A stretch of DNA of 64,000 bases from Phycisphaeraceae bacterium (GTDB taxonomy: Bacteria > Planctomycetota > Phycisphaerae > Phycisphaerales > SM1A02), in contig JAHBWY010000008.1 of NCBI GenBank assembly GCA_019636735.1, positions 62,001 through 126,000 of the forward strand, read 5' to 3'. Shown here piece after piece: positions 46,256 through 56,032 of the stretch. The position numbers and the translations under genes are program-made. Numbering within the stretch: the first letter of the stretch is position 1; every line of letters begins with the position of its first letter. Under the pieces are notes generated by a model. It had not been told where the DNA came from. It saw only the letters and a program-made list of their open reading frames with translations, and did no database searches.

Positions 46256-46876
46256 ATGAGCACAGTGACTCCAGGCACCTGCAGCAGCGGCGCCATGGCC
46301 GGCGCCGCCCTCGATGACCTCGGCAATCCGACCGGCTTGGCCGTGGATGGCTCGGTGGCGAGCGCGGTCGACCTCATGAAGTGGATCGGTGAGAACCGTC
46401 ATCTCATGAAGCCGCCCGTCGGCAACAAGTATCTCTACTCGGGCAAGGACTTCTTCGTGATGATCATCGCGGGGCCCAATGCGCGCAATGACTTTCACAT
46501 GACCGACAGCGAGGAGTTCTTCATCCAGTTGAAGGGCGACATCAAGGTCACCATCCGCGATGCGCACGGGGTCCGTGATGTACCGGTGCGCGAGGGTGAA
46601 GTCTTCTTCATCCCACCGGGCGTGCCGCACTCGCCGCAGCGCGGGCCCAACACACTCGGGCTCGTCGTTGAGCGACGCCGGCCGCCGCATGAGAAGGAGC
46701 ACCTCATGTTCTTCTGCCCAAAGTGTCACGAGCTCGTCTACGACAAGGCATTTGCCTGTCGTGACATCGTGGAGCACTTCGCGCAGGCGATGGAGGAGTT
46801 CTGGGCGGACCCAAAGCTCAGCACCTGCACGAAGTGCGGGACGAGAATCACGAAGCCTGCAACGCCTGCCGGCTGA
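46256..46876 (+). CDS. nbaC: 3-hydroxyanthranilate 3,4-dioxygenase
   Basis: 206 residues; AGGAG lies seven bases before the ATG. The cupin iron site is visible: ARNDFHMTDSEEFFIQLKGD and PGVPHSPQRG. The C-terminal rubredoxin-like metal site CPKCHELVYD with CTKCGTRI is the mark of bacterial enzymes. It opens the aromatic ring of 3-hydroxyanthranilate to 2-amino-3-carboxymuconate semialdehyde, the substrate of ACMSD. The rest of the pathway lies at 23908-28435, 18 kb away. The gene is monocistronic here and convergent with the RNA helicase gene. Confidence 0.95.
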   Translation: MSTVTPGTCSSGAMAGAALDDLGNPTGLAVDGSVASAVDLMKWIGENRHLMKPPVGNKYLYSGKDFFVMIIAGPNARNDFHMTDSEEFFIQLKGDIKVTIRDAHGVRDVPVREGEVFFIPPGVPHSPQRGPNTLGLVVERRRPPHEKEHLMFFCPKCHELVYDKAFACRDIVEHFAQAMEEFWADPKLSTCTKCGTRITKPATPAG

Positions 46877-46878
46877 AA

Positions 46879-48495
46879 TCAGCGACGCTTGGTTGGTCGA
46901 TGCCAGCCGCGCGTGATCTGACGACCGGCGGGAGCCTCGGTGCCCGGCGACCGCGACGCGTGCGGTGCGCCACCCGTTGCTGATCCACGCGCGCCACGAG
47001 CGGGATGCTCGTGGCGATCCGGCTTCGAAGCGCGCGAGGGGCGCTCGTCGTGCGATCGCGCCTTCGGGCCTGATCGAGCGTCCCGGTGGCTGCCGCCGCG
47101 CGACGGTCCCGCATGGCGCGACGGGCCTGAGTGGCCCGCACCGCGCTTCGCATGGCCGCCTCGGCCGCGGCCGTGACCGCGGCGCGGCGAGCCATCGCTT
47201 CCGCCACCATGATCGGAAGTGAACTCGAGCGAGGCATCGCTTCCTTCAGCTCGATCGATCGGTGTTCCAATGAGCTTCTCGATCTGACGGAGCAGTCCGC
47301 GCTCATCGCGTCCGCAGAAGGCGATCGCCTCTCCCTCGGCGCCCGCTCGGCCGGTTCGACCGATGCGATGCACATACGCCTCCGGCTCGAAGGGCAGATC
47401 GAAGTTGAAGACATGGCTGACATCGTCGATGTCGATGCCGCGCGCGGCGACATCGGTGGCGACGAGAACCGGCATTCGACCGCTGCGGAACGCTTCAAGC
47501 GCCCGCTGGCGCGCGTTCTGCGCCTTGTTGCCGTGAATCGCGCCGGTGCGGAAGCCGCTCTTCTCGAGCCGCCGACAGAGCTTGTCGGCGCCATGCTTCG
47601 TGCGCACGAAGACGAGGGCACGCTCGGGCGTGAGCGCGTGAAGAAGGGTCTCGAGCAGGTCGACCTTCGCGCCCTGGTCAACGAGGTAGACGGCCTGGCG
47701 GATCTTCGGTGCAGCGCTCGCGACCGGTGCCACGGCGACGCGCACCGGGTCACGCAGAAGCGACTCGGCGAGACTCGCGACTTCGCGCGGCATGGTGGCC
47801 GAGAAGAGAAGCGTCTGACGCTTCGTCGGCACCGACGCGGCGATCTTGCGAACGGGATCGATGAATCCCATGTCGAGCATGCGATCGGCCTCGTCGAGCA
47901 CGAGGACTTCGACCGAAGTGAGGTCGACTTCCTTCTGCTGCATCAGATCGAGCAGCCGCCCGGGGGTGGCCACCAGCACATCGACGCCGCGACGCAGCGC
48001 CTTCACCTGACGGAACTGGCTCACGCCGCCGAAGACGGTGGTGACCGAGATCTTCGCGTGGCGTCCGTAGGTGATGAAGCTGTCGGCGATCTGCACGGCG
48101 AGCTCGCGCGTCGGCGCAAGAATGAGGGCCCGCGGTGCCTTGCTGCGGCGCGGAGCCGCGAGCAATCGCTGAATGACCGGCAGTGCGAAGGCCGCCGTCT
48201 TGCCTGTTCCGGTCTGAGCGCAACCGAGAAGGTCTCGGCCCTCAAGCAGAACGGGAATCGACTGATGCTGAATCGGCGTGGGAACTTCATAGCCGCTGTC
48301 GCGCAGGGCGCGACGGATGGGCTCGGCAAGTCCCAAGCCATCAAAGGTGTGGTCCGAGTTCGAGTGCGGCCGCGTCGGGTTAACCGAAGGTGCCGCGTCG
48401 GCGGGAGGGGCCATGCCCGCACTATCGACGGAAACGCCGGGGCGAGCGGAGGAAAGCTTTGAAGGGGAGGGTGAGAGAACGGTCGTCGCAGACAT
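46879..48495 (-). CDS. DEAD-box RNA helicase (RhlE-like)
   Basis: About 538 residues from ATG 48495. The Q-motif region [20 protein letters not shown] is followed by PTPIQHQS, Walker [16 protein letters not shown] in [20 protein letters not shown] and the C-terminal [14 protein letters not shown] tail of about 110 residues rich in Gly, Arg, His and Ser ([17 protein letters not shown]) should bind RNA. The role is RNA remodelling in ribosome assembly or mRNA decay, often induced in the cold. No clear ribosome site decides the start; the frame opens to 48615. The stop is two bases from that of the convergent dioxygenase gene. Confidence 0.92.
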   Translation of the reverse strand: MSATTVLSPSPSKLSSARPGVSVDSAGMAPPADAAPSVNPTRPHSNSDHTFDGLGLAEPIRRALRDSGYEVPTPIQHQSIPVLLEGRDLLGCAQTGTGKTAAFALPVIQRLLAAPRRSKAPRALILAPTRELAVQIADSFITYGRHAKISVTTVFGGVSQFRQVKALRRGVDVLVATPGRLLDLMQQKEVDLTSVEVLVLDEADRMLDMGFIDPVRKIAASVPTKRQTLLFSATMPREVASLAESLLRDPVRVAVAPVASAAPKIRQAVYLVDQGAKVDLLETLLHALTPERALVFVRTKHGADKLCRRLEKSGFRTGAIHGNKAQNARQRALEAFRSGRMPVLVATDVAARGIDIDDVSHVFNFDLPFEPEAYVHRIGRTGRAGAEGEAIAFCGRDERGLLRQIEKLIGTPIDRAEGSDASLEFTSDHGGGSDGSPRRGHGRGRGGHAKRGAGHSGPSRHAGPSRGGSHRDARSGPKARSHDERPSRASKPDRHEHPARGARGSATGGAPHASRSPGTEAPAGRQITRGWHRPTKRR

Positions 48496-48799
48496 GAACA
48501 CGAAACAAAGACTCCTTGAGCGCCTCGACCGCTCCCACGCAGGGATGCGGCGACAACGCTCGCGCTCGAATCGCGCGGCATGAACCGCGCGAGCGGATCG
48601 GTTGCGGAAGATCACGACGCGCCGCTGGGCGGGTCGTCAGGCGAACCTGATGAAGAACGGTTCCGGCCGTCCTGGGTTGGAACGCTTCGCCTGCAAGAGT
48701 GATCCTGCGTGCGAGCGTTGCCGACAGTTTCCCAGGGCAATTCTGCCTTTGATGCGGGAGACGACCCGTCATCACATGCCTGACAATCCAGGCCCGAGG
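48496..48799. other. Intergenic region upstream of the RNA helicase
   Basis: About 300 bases that probably carry the helicase promoter and a long leader. I see no gene and no cold-shock box that I can name. Confidence 0.4.
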
Positions 48800-48967
48800 C
48801 TACCGGCGAAGTTCCTCATGATAGGCGATCCACCCGCTTTTGTGAAGCGGCTGCTCCCAAGTGAGGTCCAGATAGGTCAAGAGTGGCTCTGCGGAAGCGT
48901 CTTCGGTGCAGAATTCGACGAATCGCTTCAGAATCGCGACCTGACGCGACGGCCCTCGCCGCGGCAT
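48800..48967 (-). CDS. Possible small protein, 55 residues, unknown
   Basis: A short frame from ATG 48967 to TAG 48800 reads MPRRGPSRQVAILKRFVEFC, then AEPLLTYLDLTWEQPLHKSG and WIAYHEELRR. The composition (Trp, Tyr, Leu, acidic residues) is more protein-like than that of the overlapping frames, and the end looks like a real C-terminus. There is no clear ribosome site. It may be a short hypothetical gene or the remnant of a longer one. Confidence 0.35.
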   Translation of the reverse strand: MPRRGPSRQVAILKRFVEFCTEDASAEPLLTYLDLTWEQPLHKSGWIAYHEELRR

Positions 48968-49174
48968 GGTCACGCACCCTGCGCGGGCGAGCGAAGCTCC
49001 GCATCGCAGAGTTCGAGAGCGAGATTGTCGCGTCTCTCCAGGTCGTCCGACGCTGCGAATTCGACGGTCCTCAGCAGAGCGGCGTCATCGAGACCTTTGT
49101 GATTCTGCTGATCCTGCGAAGCTCCGGGATTCGGCGTTCAGCGGATCGTGAGAACCCGCTGCCAGCGCAGGTGC

Positions 49175-49912
49175 TCAGGGGAACTGGCCTGTTGCGAGCA
49201 TGGCGGGGACAAAGGGAAGCAGCAGCACAAGCTCGGGGTGTGCCTTCGTGGTGAAGGATCGTGTGAAGTCTCCCTCGATGTGGATGGGCCGCAAGTCCGA
49301 GGTCATCCCATGAAGCGCGACGCTGAGGTGGTAGCGCCCCTGTTTCTCATTGAGCGCGTGAATCCGCATGTGCCCTTGAAGCGGAGTGGCCTTCGGGTCA
49401 TTGGCCTTGGCTTCGGGCTCGAGTGCAGCAAAGCGCTGCCACATCGTCTGTGCATTCTGGGGATAGACATACTCCGCGTAGGTCAGGTCAGTGAAGAGCC
49501 ATGCTTCCAACTCACCCGATTCCGTCGTGATCGGCGCATCGACACAGGACGCCGGCGGCCGCGCGATCAGTAGAAGCGATTGAAGCGTGGCCACGGACGG
49601 TTCGCCCGACCTGAACGACGCGTCAAGGCCGATGATGAGCGTGCCATCCTCGGAATTGTCGGTCCAGTGTCGGTGCTGTCCCAAGTCCGTTGCGGCGCCG
49701 GGCCCGGGCTCAAGGTGCCCTTGGAACTTCGAGATGGGCGTGTGCGTGCAGCCGCTCAGAGCGCTGATCGCCATGACGGCCAGCAGTGAGCCGAGAGATG
49801 CGAACAACAAGTGGGGCCTGCGAGTCACGGTGCGTGGCTTCTGAGAAGTCCTTTCATCGGGCCGAGTTCCAGAAGCAAATGCCGCGAATTCCATCATCCA
49901 AGAAAATGCCAT
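49175..49912 (-). CDS. Putative lipoprotein of unknown function
   Basis: 245 residues in the longest frame. A hydrophobic segment ends in the lipobox-like LSGC (ASLGSLLAVMAISALSGC), so export and lipidation are likely; with this start the n-region is unusually long, and a later start is possible. The mature part is soluble beta-rich sequence (EDGTLIIGLDASFRSGEPSV, EAWLFTDLTYAEYVYP, RYHLSVALHGMTSDLRPIHI) with no recognised domain. It starts four bases after the stop of the large helicase-nuclease gene on the same strand. Confidence 0.6.
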   Translation of the reverse strand: MAFSWMMEFAAFASGTRPDERTSQKPRTVTRRPHLLFASLGSLLAVMAISALSGCTHTPISKFQGHLEPGPGAATDLGQHRHWTDNSEDGTLIIGLDASFRSGEPSVATLQSLLLIARPPASCVDAPITTESGELEAWLFTDLTYAEYVYPQNAQTMWQRFAALEPEAKANDPKATPLQGHMRIHALNEKQGRYHLSVALHGMTSDLRPIHIEGDFTRSFTTKAHPELVLLLPFVPAMLATGQFP

Positions 49913-49915
49913 GGC

Positions 49916-52900
49916 TCACCGCTCGCGAAGTGATCGCGCCACACTCTCAAGTCGTTCCCTGATGCGCGGGCCGAGTCGTTGGAACGGGAGCACTTCAAAG
50001 AGGTCGCGGATGAGCTCCTCGTCAGTGCGAAGGAGCCCGTCGGACTGAATCCACACGGCAATCGTTCGGAGTTCCCGCTCGCTGTACTGATCGATCGACT
50101 CACGAGATGGAATGCGCGGTGCCGGGCCGCGCACTCGCGCCGAGGGGGTGGAGACCGGCGTCACGGTGTGATTGGCGGGTTCGGGTTGGTCGGGGCGGTT
50201 GGCGCGATCAACGCGATCGTTGGTCGCAGTGTTCCGCGGCATGGCGCCATCCGTGTCAAGAAGATCGGCGCGGCGCACCGCCTCATGAAAGGCCTCGACG
50301 GCGCGCTCGATCTCCTGTTCACGACGATAGAACCAGTCGGTGGACCAGATGCGATGAAAGCGCCAGCCGAGTCGCTCGAGGTTGCTTTGCCGTAAGCGAT
50401 CCCGGTCCCGCGCAGTCGCGCTCGAGTGATAGGACGCCCCATCGCACTCGATGGCGAGCACAGGGCGGCCCGGCTTGGTCGGGTGCATGGCGACGAGATC
50501 GATGCGATAGCGGGAAGCGCCGAACTGCGGTCGAACCTTGATTCCGCGCCCTTCAAGGGCATCGCGGATGTCCGCCTCAAATGCGTTGAGCCCAACCTCT
50601 CCGGCGATCTCTTCGGTGGGGAGCCGCTGGCCGCCGCTCGCGGCGTATTCAAGGTACGCCTTCAGCAGTCTCACCCCTCGACTGCCCGACCGTTCGAGAT
50701 CGACCTCGTGATGCGAGAAGGAACTGATGACGCCCATTCGGCGCTTTGCCCGAGTGATCGCCACATTCAGGCGCCGGTATCCCACTTCCTGGGTGAGCGG
50801 TCCGAAGCGGTGGGGGAGATCGCCATTGGCTGACTTGCCGTAGCCGATGGTGAGGATGATGGCATCACGCTCATCGCCCTGGACCGTCTCGAGGTTCTTG
50901 ACGAAGAAGCGCTCATCACGATCGAGCGAGAAGAAGTCAGACAGCTCCGGCCGGTCCTCGAGGGCACGATCGAGCGCTGCCTGCACTCGATTGGCGTGCT
51001 TGATGCCCATCGTGATGACACCGAGCGACTCGTGAGGCCGGCTCTCCGCATGAGCGAGCACTTGGCGGACCACCTCCTCGACCTCACGCGAGGCGCTCTC
51101 CTCCTGCGCGCCGAGCGCCGGGTCATGCGGAACGAGCGTGTGGCGAATCGCATCATGGCCTCGCGCACTGGGAAAGGTCACCAGGCGCCCCGAGTAAATG
51201 TGCTCGTTGCTGAAGGAGATCAGCCGCTCGTCTTCACTGCGATAGTGCCACTCGAGAAGCCAGTTCGGAAGAAAGGCGTTGAGCGTGTCGAGCAGGCTCT
51301 CATAGCCGGAGATCGCCTCGGTGGCCGTGGCCATGGCGTCGCGCGTGTCGATGTCGTCATCATCGAGCTCATCCTCGCCTTCCACCGCAGTCGCAAAGAA
51401 TGTTGTTGGCGGAAGCTGGTGCCGATCGCCAGCCACCACCACCTGCTCGGCGCGGTAGAGCGCGGGAATGGCCTCCTCCTGGAGGATCTGGCTGGCCTCG
51501 TCGAAGACGACGATGTCGAAGTGACGGCGGTCGCCGTCGAGCAACTGGCTGACTGAGAGAGGGCTTGCCACCCAGCAGGGCGTAATGCGCGTCAGCACAT
51601 CGGGCGCGCGGGCGAGAAGATCCCGCACCGAAATGTGTCGGGACTTCTTGTTCGCCTCGCTGCGGACCAGGTTCGCCTGGTCGAAGTGGCTGTTCATTGC
51701 GCTGATCGCGCGCTCGGCATGCAGCCGGCGGACGCGAGCGGCCGCAAGACGAATCCGCTCGCGGTCGAGCCGAACGAACTCCGCGATGATCTGCTCCTGA
51801 GTCTTGCCACTGAACGCCGCAAGGGAGGGATCGGTGGCGAGCGCCTGGTCGAGGGCGGAGTGAAGCCAGATGAACTCAAAACGGGGAATCCACAACTCCG
51901 GATCAGTGCCGCGCGTGCGCAGGTCGTCGAGGAAGCGCTCGAACCCCATCGCGTGAAGTCGCGCGCGAAGGTCATGCACACCTGCAAGTCGATATGCGGT
52001 GTGGCGATCGTCCGCGAGGGCCTGCAATCGAGCGCGCATCGCGTTGAGCGACATGCTCCCGAAGGCCTCGCCCTTGACGATGTCGCCAAGTGCGGAGACC
52101 GCCTCGGTCAAGGCAATCAGCGAAGCCTCGAGTTGAGCCTCGCGACCGCACTCTGTCGGCGAGTCCGAAGCCGCGCCTGCGGCCCGCCACCGCGCGCGAA
52201 GGCTCTCTGCCGCGAGGGCCTCCTTGTGGAGGGTGGCGGCTGAAGCCGGAGAAGTTCGCAGCTCGATGAGCCGATGTCGCGCGGCGCGGTATGGGCCATT
52301 GCTGATGGCGGCCCAGCAACGAGCCAGTGCGCCTCGGGCCGCGGGCTCGAGCGATCGAGCCAACTCCCCCGGTGCCGAGGTGAAGATCCCTGGCTTGTAG
52401 CGCTCGCGGAGCTGGCGGATCGACTTCAGAAGTCCGACCAACTCGCCCGCTTCGTCGAGCGTGGCGGGCGGCCGAAGACCAAGCGCACGAATCACCTCGC
52501 TCAGGTGCTCACCAAAGTGCGGAGCGAGTTCGGTGGCCGCCTTCACCGAGAGGTCGGCAGCCTCCTGCGCGCGCAGGCCATCGGTGATGTCGGCGTGGAT
52601 CCATGGAGACGAATCCGTGCGCAGAAGAAGTGATGGGTGGGACGCCCCCTCGCGCAAACACTGGCGAATCTCGTCGGCACGCTCGGGTGTGAGTGCTTCG
52701 AGCGGACCGCTTCGAAGTCGGAGCGTCGATCTCGCCGACGCCGGCAGCTTCAACAGCCTTCCGATCATCTGATTGATGGACAGCCCGGCCGGGGAGCGGA
52801 CCATGTTGACTCGACGCGCGTGATCGTTGAGTTGCTTGCGGCGAGCTTCGAACTCGCGGTGCACGCCTTCGACTCCGTTCGCGGCGTCAGCCGTGCGGAT

Positions 52901-54082
52901 CTGTTGCAGGGCATTTGCGAGTCGCGCCATCACCTCCTTGCGGGAGACCGACGCTCCGTGCAGATCGAGAACGAGATGTCCGAGCCCGACATCGGGATGA
53001 CTCAGTCGCTTGATGACGGCATCGAGCGCGGCTCGCTTTTCCGCGACGAACAGCACGCGTCGACCCGACGCCACGCTCTGGGCGATTAGGTTCGAGATGG
53101 TCTGGCTCTTCCCTGTGCCCGGAGGCCCCTGGATCACGCCGCTCTGCCCCATGCCGACCAGCACGATGGCGCGATGCTGCGTCGAGTCCGCGTCGAGGAC
53201 CAGAAAGTCGTCGGATGCGGGGCGTTCGTCAAGCTCCGCTGGCGAGATCTCGCCGCGCGGCGCGGCCAGCGTCTCGCGCGAGAGCGAATGACCGGCAATA
53301 GCGGCAACAATCGAACTCGATGCGATGAGCTCGCCGTTGCGCTTGAGGTCTTCGACCATGGCCATCTTCGCAAACTGGAAGTTGGCGAGGATGACCCGTG
53401 GAGTGATCGCAAAGCCCTGAATCGTCGCAGCGTCCTGAATGATGCGACCGAAGACGGCCTCCGGTTCGATGCGCCATTGGCCAGCATCATCCTCGCCCGC
53501 GCAGGCGGCCATGACCGCGGCACCATCGATGCGAATCGCGTGATTCTCAGCAAGGACATGGAGCAGGACGGGGTTGATCCGCGGTTCACCGACGATCGAG
53601 AGCCGAAGGTCCTGACCTCCTCGACCGCGAGATTCGATTCGCGCAGGAAGCAGGAGAACAGGCGATGCGTAGGGCCGACCTCCGTCGACTGCCGGCCAGC
53701 TCGCGAGCCCCACGGCGAAGTGGAGCGTCTCAATGCCCTTCTCTTCAAGGTTGCTTAGCGCCTTCCGCTGGAGTGCAAGAAGCGCGCCCTGCGTGCGCTG
53801 ACGGAGCTCAGCTTCGGCCCGCGCGCGAGTGGCGGGATCGGAGCTCTGGGGAAGGCGACTCGCGACGCAGAGCGCGTCGACCTGGAGTTTCTCGCCGGCG
53901 AGCAGTCGATCAACCGCCGTGGTCTCGTCGGTCAGGTCGAGCGTGCCAACCTTGAGATCACGGAAGAACAGCAGCGAGTTCGTGCGCGAGAAGTCAATGA
54001 GCCGCCGGGTCCAGACGCCGCGTGCGGCATCAATGTGGCGCCGGGTCTCCTGGTTCAACGCTGTCGAGTGCGATTCGGACAT
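49916..54082 (-). CDS. Large DUF4011-type superfamily 1 helicase with C-terminal Vsr/DUF559-like nuclease
   Basis: About 1388 residues from ATG 54082, with GAGGT upstream. The N-terminal DUF4011-like region (WTRRLIDFSRTNSLLFFRDL) precedes Walker A GVIQGPPGTGKSQTISNLIA (about 320). The helicase then has VVFDEASQILQEEAIPALYR with AGDRHQLPPTTFF, TVQGDERDAIILTIGYG and motif VI RRLNVAITRAKRRM. Near the C-terminus, FEADIRDALEGRGIKVRPQF, YRIDLVAM and LAIECDGASYHSS, with ERLGWRFHRIWSTDWF, form a Vsr-like PD-(D/E)XK nuclease fold. Such helicase-nuclease fusions are common in defence islands. A role against foreign DNA is inferred. No partner gene is obvious. Confidence 0.85.
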   Translation of the reverse strand: MSESHSTALNQETRRHIDAARGVWTRRLIDFSRTNSLLFFRDLKVGTLDLTDETTAVDRLLAGEKLQVDALCVASRLPQSSDPATRARAEAELRQRTQGALLALQRKALSNLEEKGIETLHFAVGLASWPAVDGGRPYASPVLLLPARIESRGRGGQDLRLSIVGEPRINPVLLHVLAENHAIRIDGAAVMAACAGEDDAGQWRIEPEAVFGRIIQDAATIQGFAITPRVILANFQFAKMAMVEDLKRNGELIASSSIVAAIAGHSLSRETLAAPRGEISPAELDERPASDDFLVLDADSTQHRAIVLVGMGQSGVIQGPPGTGKSQTISNLIAQSVASGRRVLFVAEKRAALDAVIKRLSHPDVGLGHLVLDLHGASVSRKEVMARLANALQQIRTADAANGVEGVHREFEARRKQLNDHARRVNMVRSPAGLSINQMIGRLLKLPASARSTLRLRSGPLEALTPERADEIRQCLREGASHPSLLLRTDSSPWIHADITDGLRAQEAADLSVKAATELAPHFGEHLSEVIRALGLRPPATLDEAGELVGLLKSIRQLRERYKPGIFTSAPGELARSLEPAARGALARCWAAISNGPYRAARHRLIELRTSPASAATLHKEALAAESLRARWRAAGAASDSPTECGREAQLEASLIALTEAVSALGDIVKGEAFGSMSLNAMRARLQALADDRHTAYRLAGVHDLRARLHAMGFERFLDDLRTRGTDPELWIPRFEFIWLHSALDQALATDPSLAAFSGKTQEQIIAEFVRLDRERIRLAAARVRRLHAERAISAMNSHFDQANLVRSEANKKSRHISVRDLLARAPDVLTRITPCWVASPLSVSQLLDGDRRHFDIVVFDEASQILQEEAIPALYRAEQVVVAGDRHQLPPTTFFATAVEGEDELDDDDIDTRDAMATATEAISGYESLLDTLNAFLPNWLLEWHYRSEDERLISFSNEHIYSGRLVTFPSARGHDAIRHTLVPHDPALGAQEESASREVEEVVRQVLAHAESRPHESLGVITMGIKHANRVQAALDRALEDRPELSDFFSLDRDERFFVKNLETVQGDERDAIILTIGYGKSANGDLPHRFGPLTQEVGYRRLNVAITRAKRRMGVISSFSHHEVDLERSGSRGVRLLKAYLEYAASGGQRLPTEEIAGEVGLNAFEADIRDALEGRGIKVRPQFGASRYRIDLVAMHPTKPGRPVLAIECDGASYHSSATARDRDRLRQSNLERLGWRFHRIWSTDWFYRREQEIERAVEAFHEAVRRADLLDTDGAMPRNTATNDRVDRANRPDQPEPANHTVTPVSTPSARVRGPAPRIPSRESIDQYSERELRTIAVWIQSDGLLRTDEELIRDLFEVLPFQRLGPRIRERLESVARSLRER

Positions 54083-54453
54083 CGAGCGCCTACCTCGTGA
54101 TCCCAACGCTGAACGGTGCCTGGAATCGCGTGCTTCTGGAACGGCGGCTCTCGTCGGGCAGCGAAAGGCCAGTCACCGGCCATGCTCGCGCCCGGTGACG
54201 CCGGCTTCTTTGAGCAGGCCCGAGAGGTACCGGGAGACAAAGTGGGACGCCGTCAGCACTCGGTAGTGCGGATTGAAGTGTGCGTGTTCACGGGTGCAGA
54301 GTGTTGGGCTGCGATGTGACTTTGTCAGCGCCGCCCTTGGCGCCTCAGGGCCCAATACTCACGAACACCCCTTGGGCGGGGGGCATGTGCTCGCCCGGCG
54401 TCCCGCCGCAGTCTACAGCTGGACCTGCCAGTTGGCCTCCTGAATCCGCCCAT
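54083..54453. other. Intergenic region upstream of the helicase-nuclease
   Basis: About 370 bases between two minus-strand genes. It should contain the promoter of the helicase-nuclease gene. No conserved frame, repeat or RNA gene is recognised. Confidence 0.4.
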
Positions 54454-54864
54454 TCACTCGCGAAGCTGTGCGGAGAAGTCCTCGGATTGCTTCTGGAGCT
54501 TGCTCACATCGATGGACGCCACCCACTTGATCTCGCGGGCGCTGTAGCGATCGGGGTCCTTCCTGGCCGCATGAAGCGCTGCGTCGAGCATGGAAATCCG
54601 CTGCGAGAGCGCGTCACGGTGCGCAATGGCGGCGGTCAGCGTGCGGCCGTCGGGGAGCCTGTGTGCAAGGTTCGCGGCATTGATGGCCGTGACCAGCTTT
54701 TCAAACTCATCCAGCACCCCTGCGGCCTCGGCAAGGAGCTTCAGCGGATCCTCGTGAGGTTGACTGCCCTCCTGCACAAGAATGTTGACCGCGATGCGCT
54801 CGCGGAGGGAGGCGAGCTTCTTCTGCATCGAACCGCGAAGGATGAGAGCCTCGGCAAGTTTCAT
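54454..54864 (-). CDS. DIP1984-family protein
   Basis: 136 residues. MKLAEALILRGSMQKKLASL with ERIAVNILVQEGSQPHEDP and AINAANLAHRLPDGRTLTAA, then AIAHRDALSQRISMLDAAL and a final IDVSKLQKQSEDFSAQLRE, is the pattern of the DIP1984/septicolysin-annotated family. The protein is a helical coiled-coil type without signal or membrane segment. Its function is not established, and the name septicolysin should not be taken as evidence of toxicity. Confidence 0.75.
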   Translation of the reverse strand: MKLAEALILRGSMQKKLASLRERIAVNILVQEGSQPHEDPLKLLAEAAGVLDEFEKLVTAINAANLAHRLPDGRTLTAAIAHRDALSQRISMLDAALHAARKDPDRYSAREIKWVASIDVSKLQKQSEDFSAQLRE

Positions 54865-55148
54865 CAAAGATCCCCTGGGTCAATACGCCGTTGGTCCACC
54901 GGTGAGTAATGGCATGGTCCCTCGCGCCGGTCCACCCCCGCGAGAGCGCGAACATCATGCCCCCGTCCGGCCTGTCCTTAGGCGCGAAGCGCTGCGTCGT
55001 CGCGGCCCCTCTCGATGCCCGCTCCTGCGCCCGCTCCCGGGCTCACCCTCGCGTCCTTCGCGAGCATCGGGCGTTCCGGGCCGGCAACACGCCTCGGCCC
55101 CCCACAAACCCTGAGCTTCGAGGACGAGTGACGGCAGCGCGCCGCCAC

Positions 55149-55646
55149 TCACTCTGCGGGTCCGACGGGCTGGTAGTCGCGCGGGTCCGTGATCTCGCGC
55201 TTCCTTCCGGGATAGGAGTCGTAGAGCGCCCGGTGCCTGGCGAGGCCGTACTCATCCGTGCGCTCCTCGTACGATCGAACCCAATCGATCAGGAAATCGA
55301 GTTGCGCGTTCTGCTCCTGGCGTGACCGAAACTTCTCCGGCTCCCACGGCCGCGCGCGACAATGGGCCACGCATGCCGCGACACCCGGGTTGAGAAAGAT
55401 GAGTTCATCACAGAAGTCGAGCAGCGGTTCGATGAGGTCGGCGTAGCAACCTTCGATGACCCAGCGGTCATGGAGGGCGATCCAGCGCTTGGCGGCGTCG
55501 ACGCTCTCCCGCACGGCTCGCCGCTGGGTGCCGCCGTGAAACGCCACCTCGTCAAGTGAGAGACGGGCGGCCGCGGCGGTCGCCGCAAGTCGCTGCGCCA
55601 GGGTGCTCTTGCCTGCTCCAGCGTTTCCAAGAATGATGACTCTCAT
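55149..55646 (-). CDS. P-loop NTPase, adenylate-kinase-like small kinase
   Basis: 165 residues. MRVIILGNAGAGKSTLAQRL is a clear Walker A motif. RLSLDEVAFHGGTQRRA, HDRWVIEGCYADLIEPLLDF and DELIFLNPGVAACVAHCRAR follow the FlaR/adenylate-kinase-related pattern, in which a small kinase domain acts on a nucleotide or unknown substrate. The open frame extends far upstream but is not coding in character there. A conserved lid is not evident. Confidence 0.75.
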   Translation of the reverse strand: MRVIILGNAGAGKSTLAQRLAATAAAARLSLDEVAFHGGTQRRAVRESVDAAKRWIALHDRWVIEGCYADLIEPLLDFCDELIFLNPGVAACVAHCRARPWEPEKFRSRQEQNAQLDFLIDWVRSYEERTDEYGLARHRALYDSYPGRKREITDPRDYQPVGPAE

Positions 55647-55753
55647 CGTGAGTCCGGCGGATCGGCCTCGCAGGTGGTGTCGCGGAAACCGGCCCTCCGC
55701 AGACGAACGCCGGCGGTGGCGCCGCTGAGTGGTGATCGTAGGCTCCGCGTCAC

Positions 55754-56032
55754 TCAGGTGAGCGCGCGTCCCGCAGCACGCTCGCGGTGGGGACATCCCG
55801 GCCAGCAGCATGGCCTGCGCGTGCCCTTGGACATCTGGTCGATGCCGACCGCAATTCGGCGCGACCTCGTCTCGTCCCTCTTGGCCGAGGTGACCCAGCA
55901 GATCCACTCGTTTCGAGCCAGCGGCGTGATCTCCGTCCAGAGCGCTCGTGCGACGGGATTGGATGCGATCGCTTTCCGAAAGTCGGAGGGGAGAGGATGA
56001 ACCGTTCCGCCGTCGATCTTCGAAGTCGTCAT
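55754..56032 (-). CDS. YdeI/OmpD-associated family protein
   Basis: 92 residues. The core LPSDFRKAIASNPVARALWT, ITPLARNEWICWVTSAKRDE and MSKGTRRPCCWPGCPHRE matches the YdeI/OmpD-associated family (sometimes annotated bacteriocin-protection). It overlaps the upstream membrane-protein gene by four bases (ATGA), indicating coupled translation. The biochemical role is unknown. Confidence 0.75.
   Translation of the reverse strand: MTTSKIDGGTVHPLPSDFRKAIASNPVARALWTEITPLARNEWICWVTSAKRDETRSRRIAVGIDQMSKGTRRPCCWPGCPHRERAAGRALT

Noticed and set aside
47131-48462. 443-residue plus-strand open frame
   Set aside because: Antisense shadow of the DEAD-box helicase, with no domain of its own.
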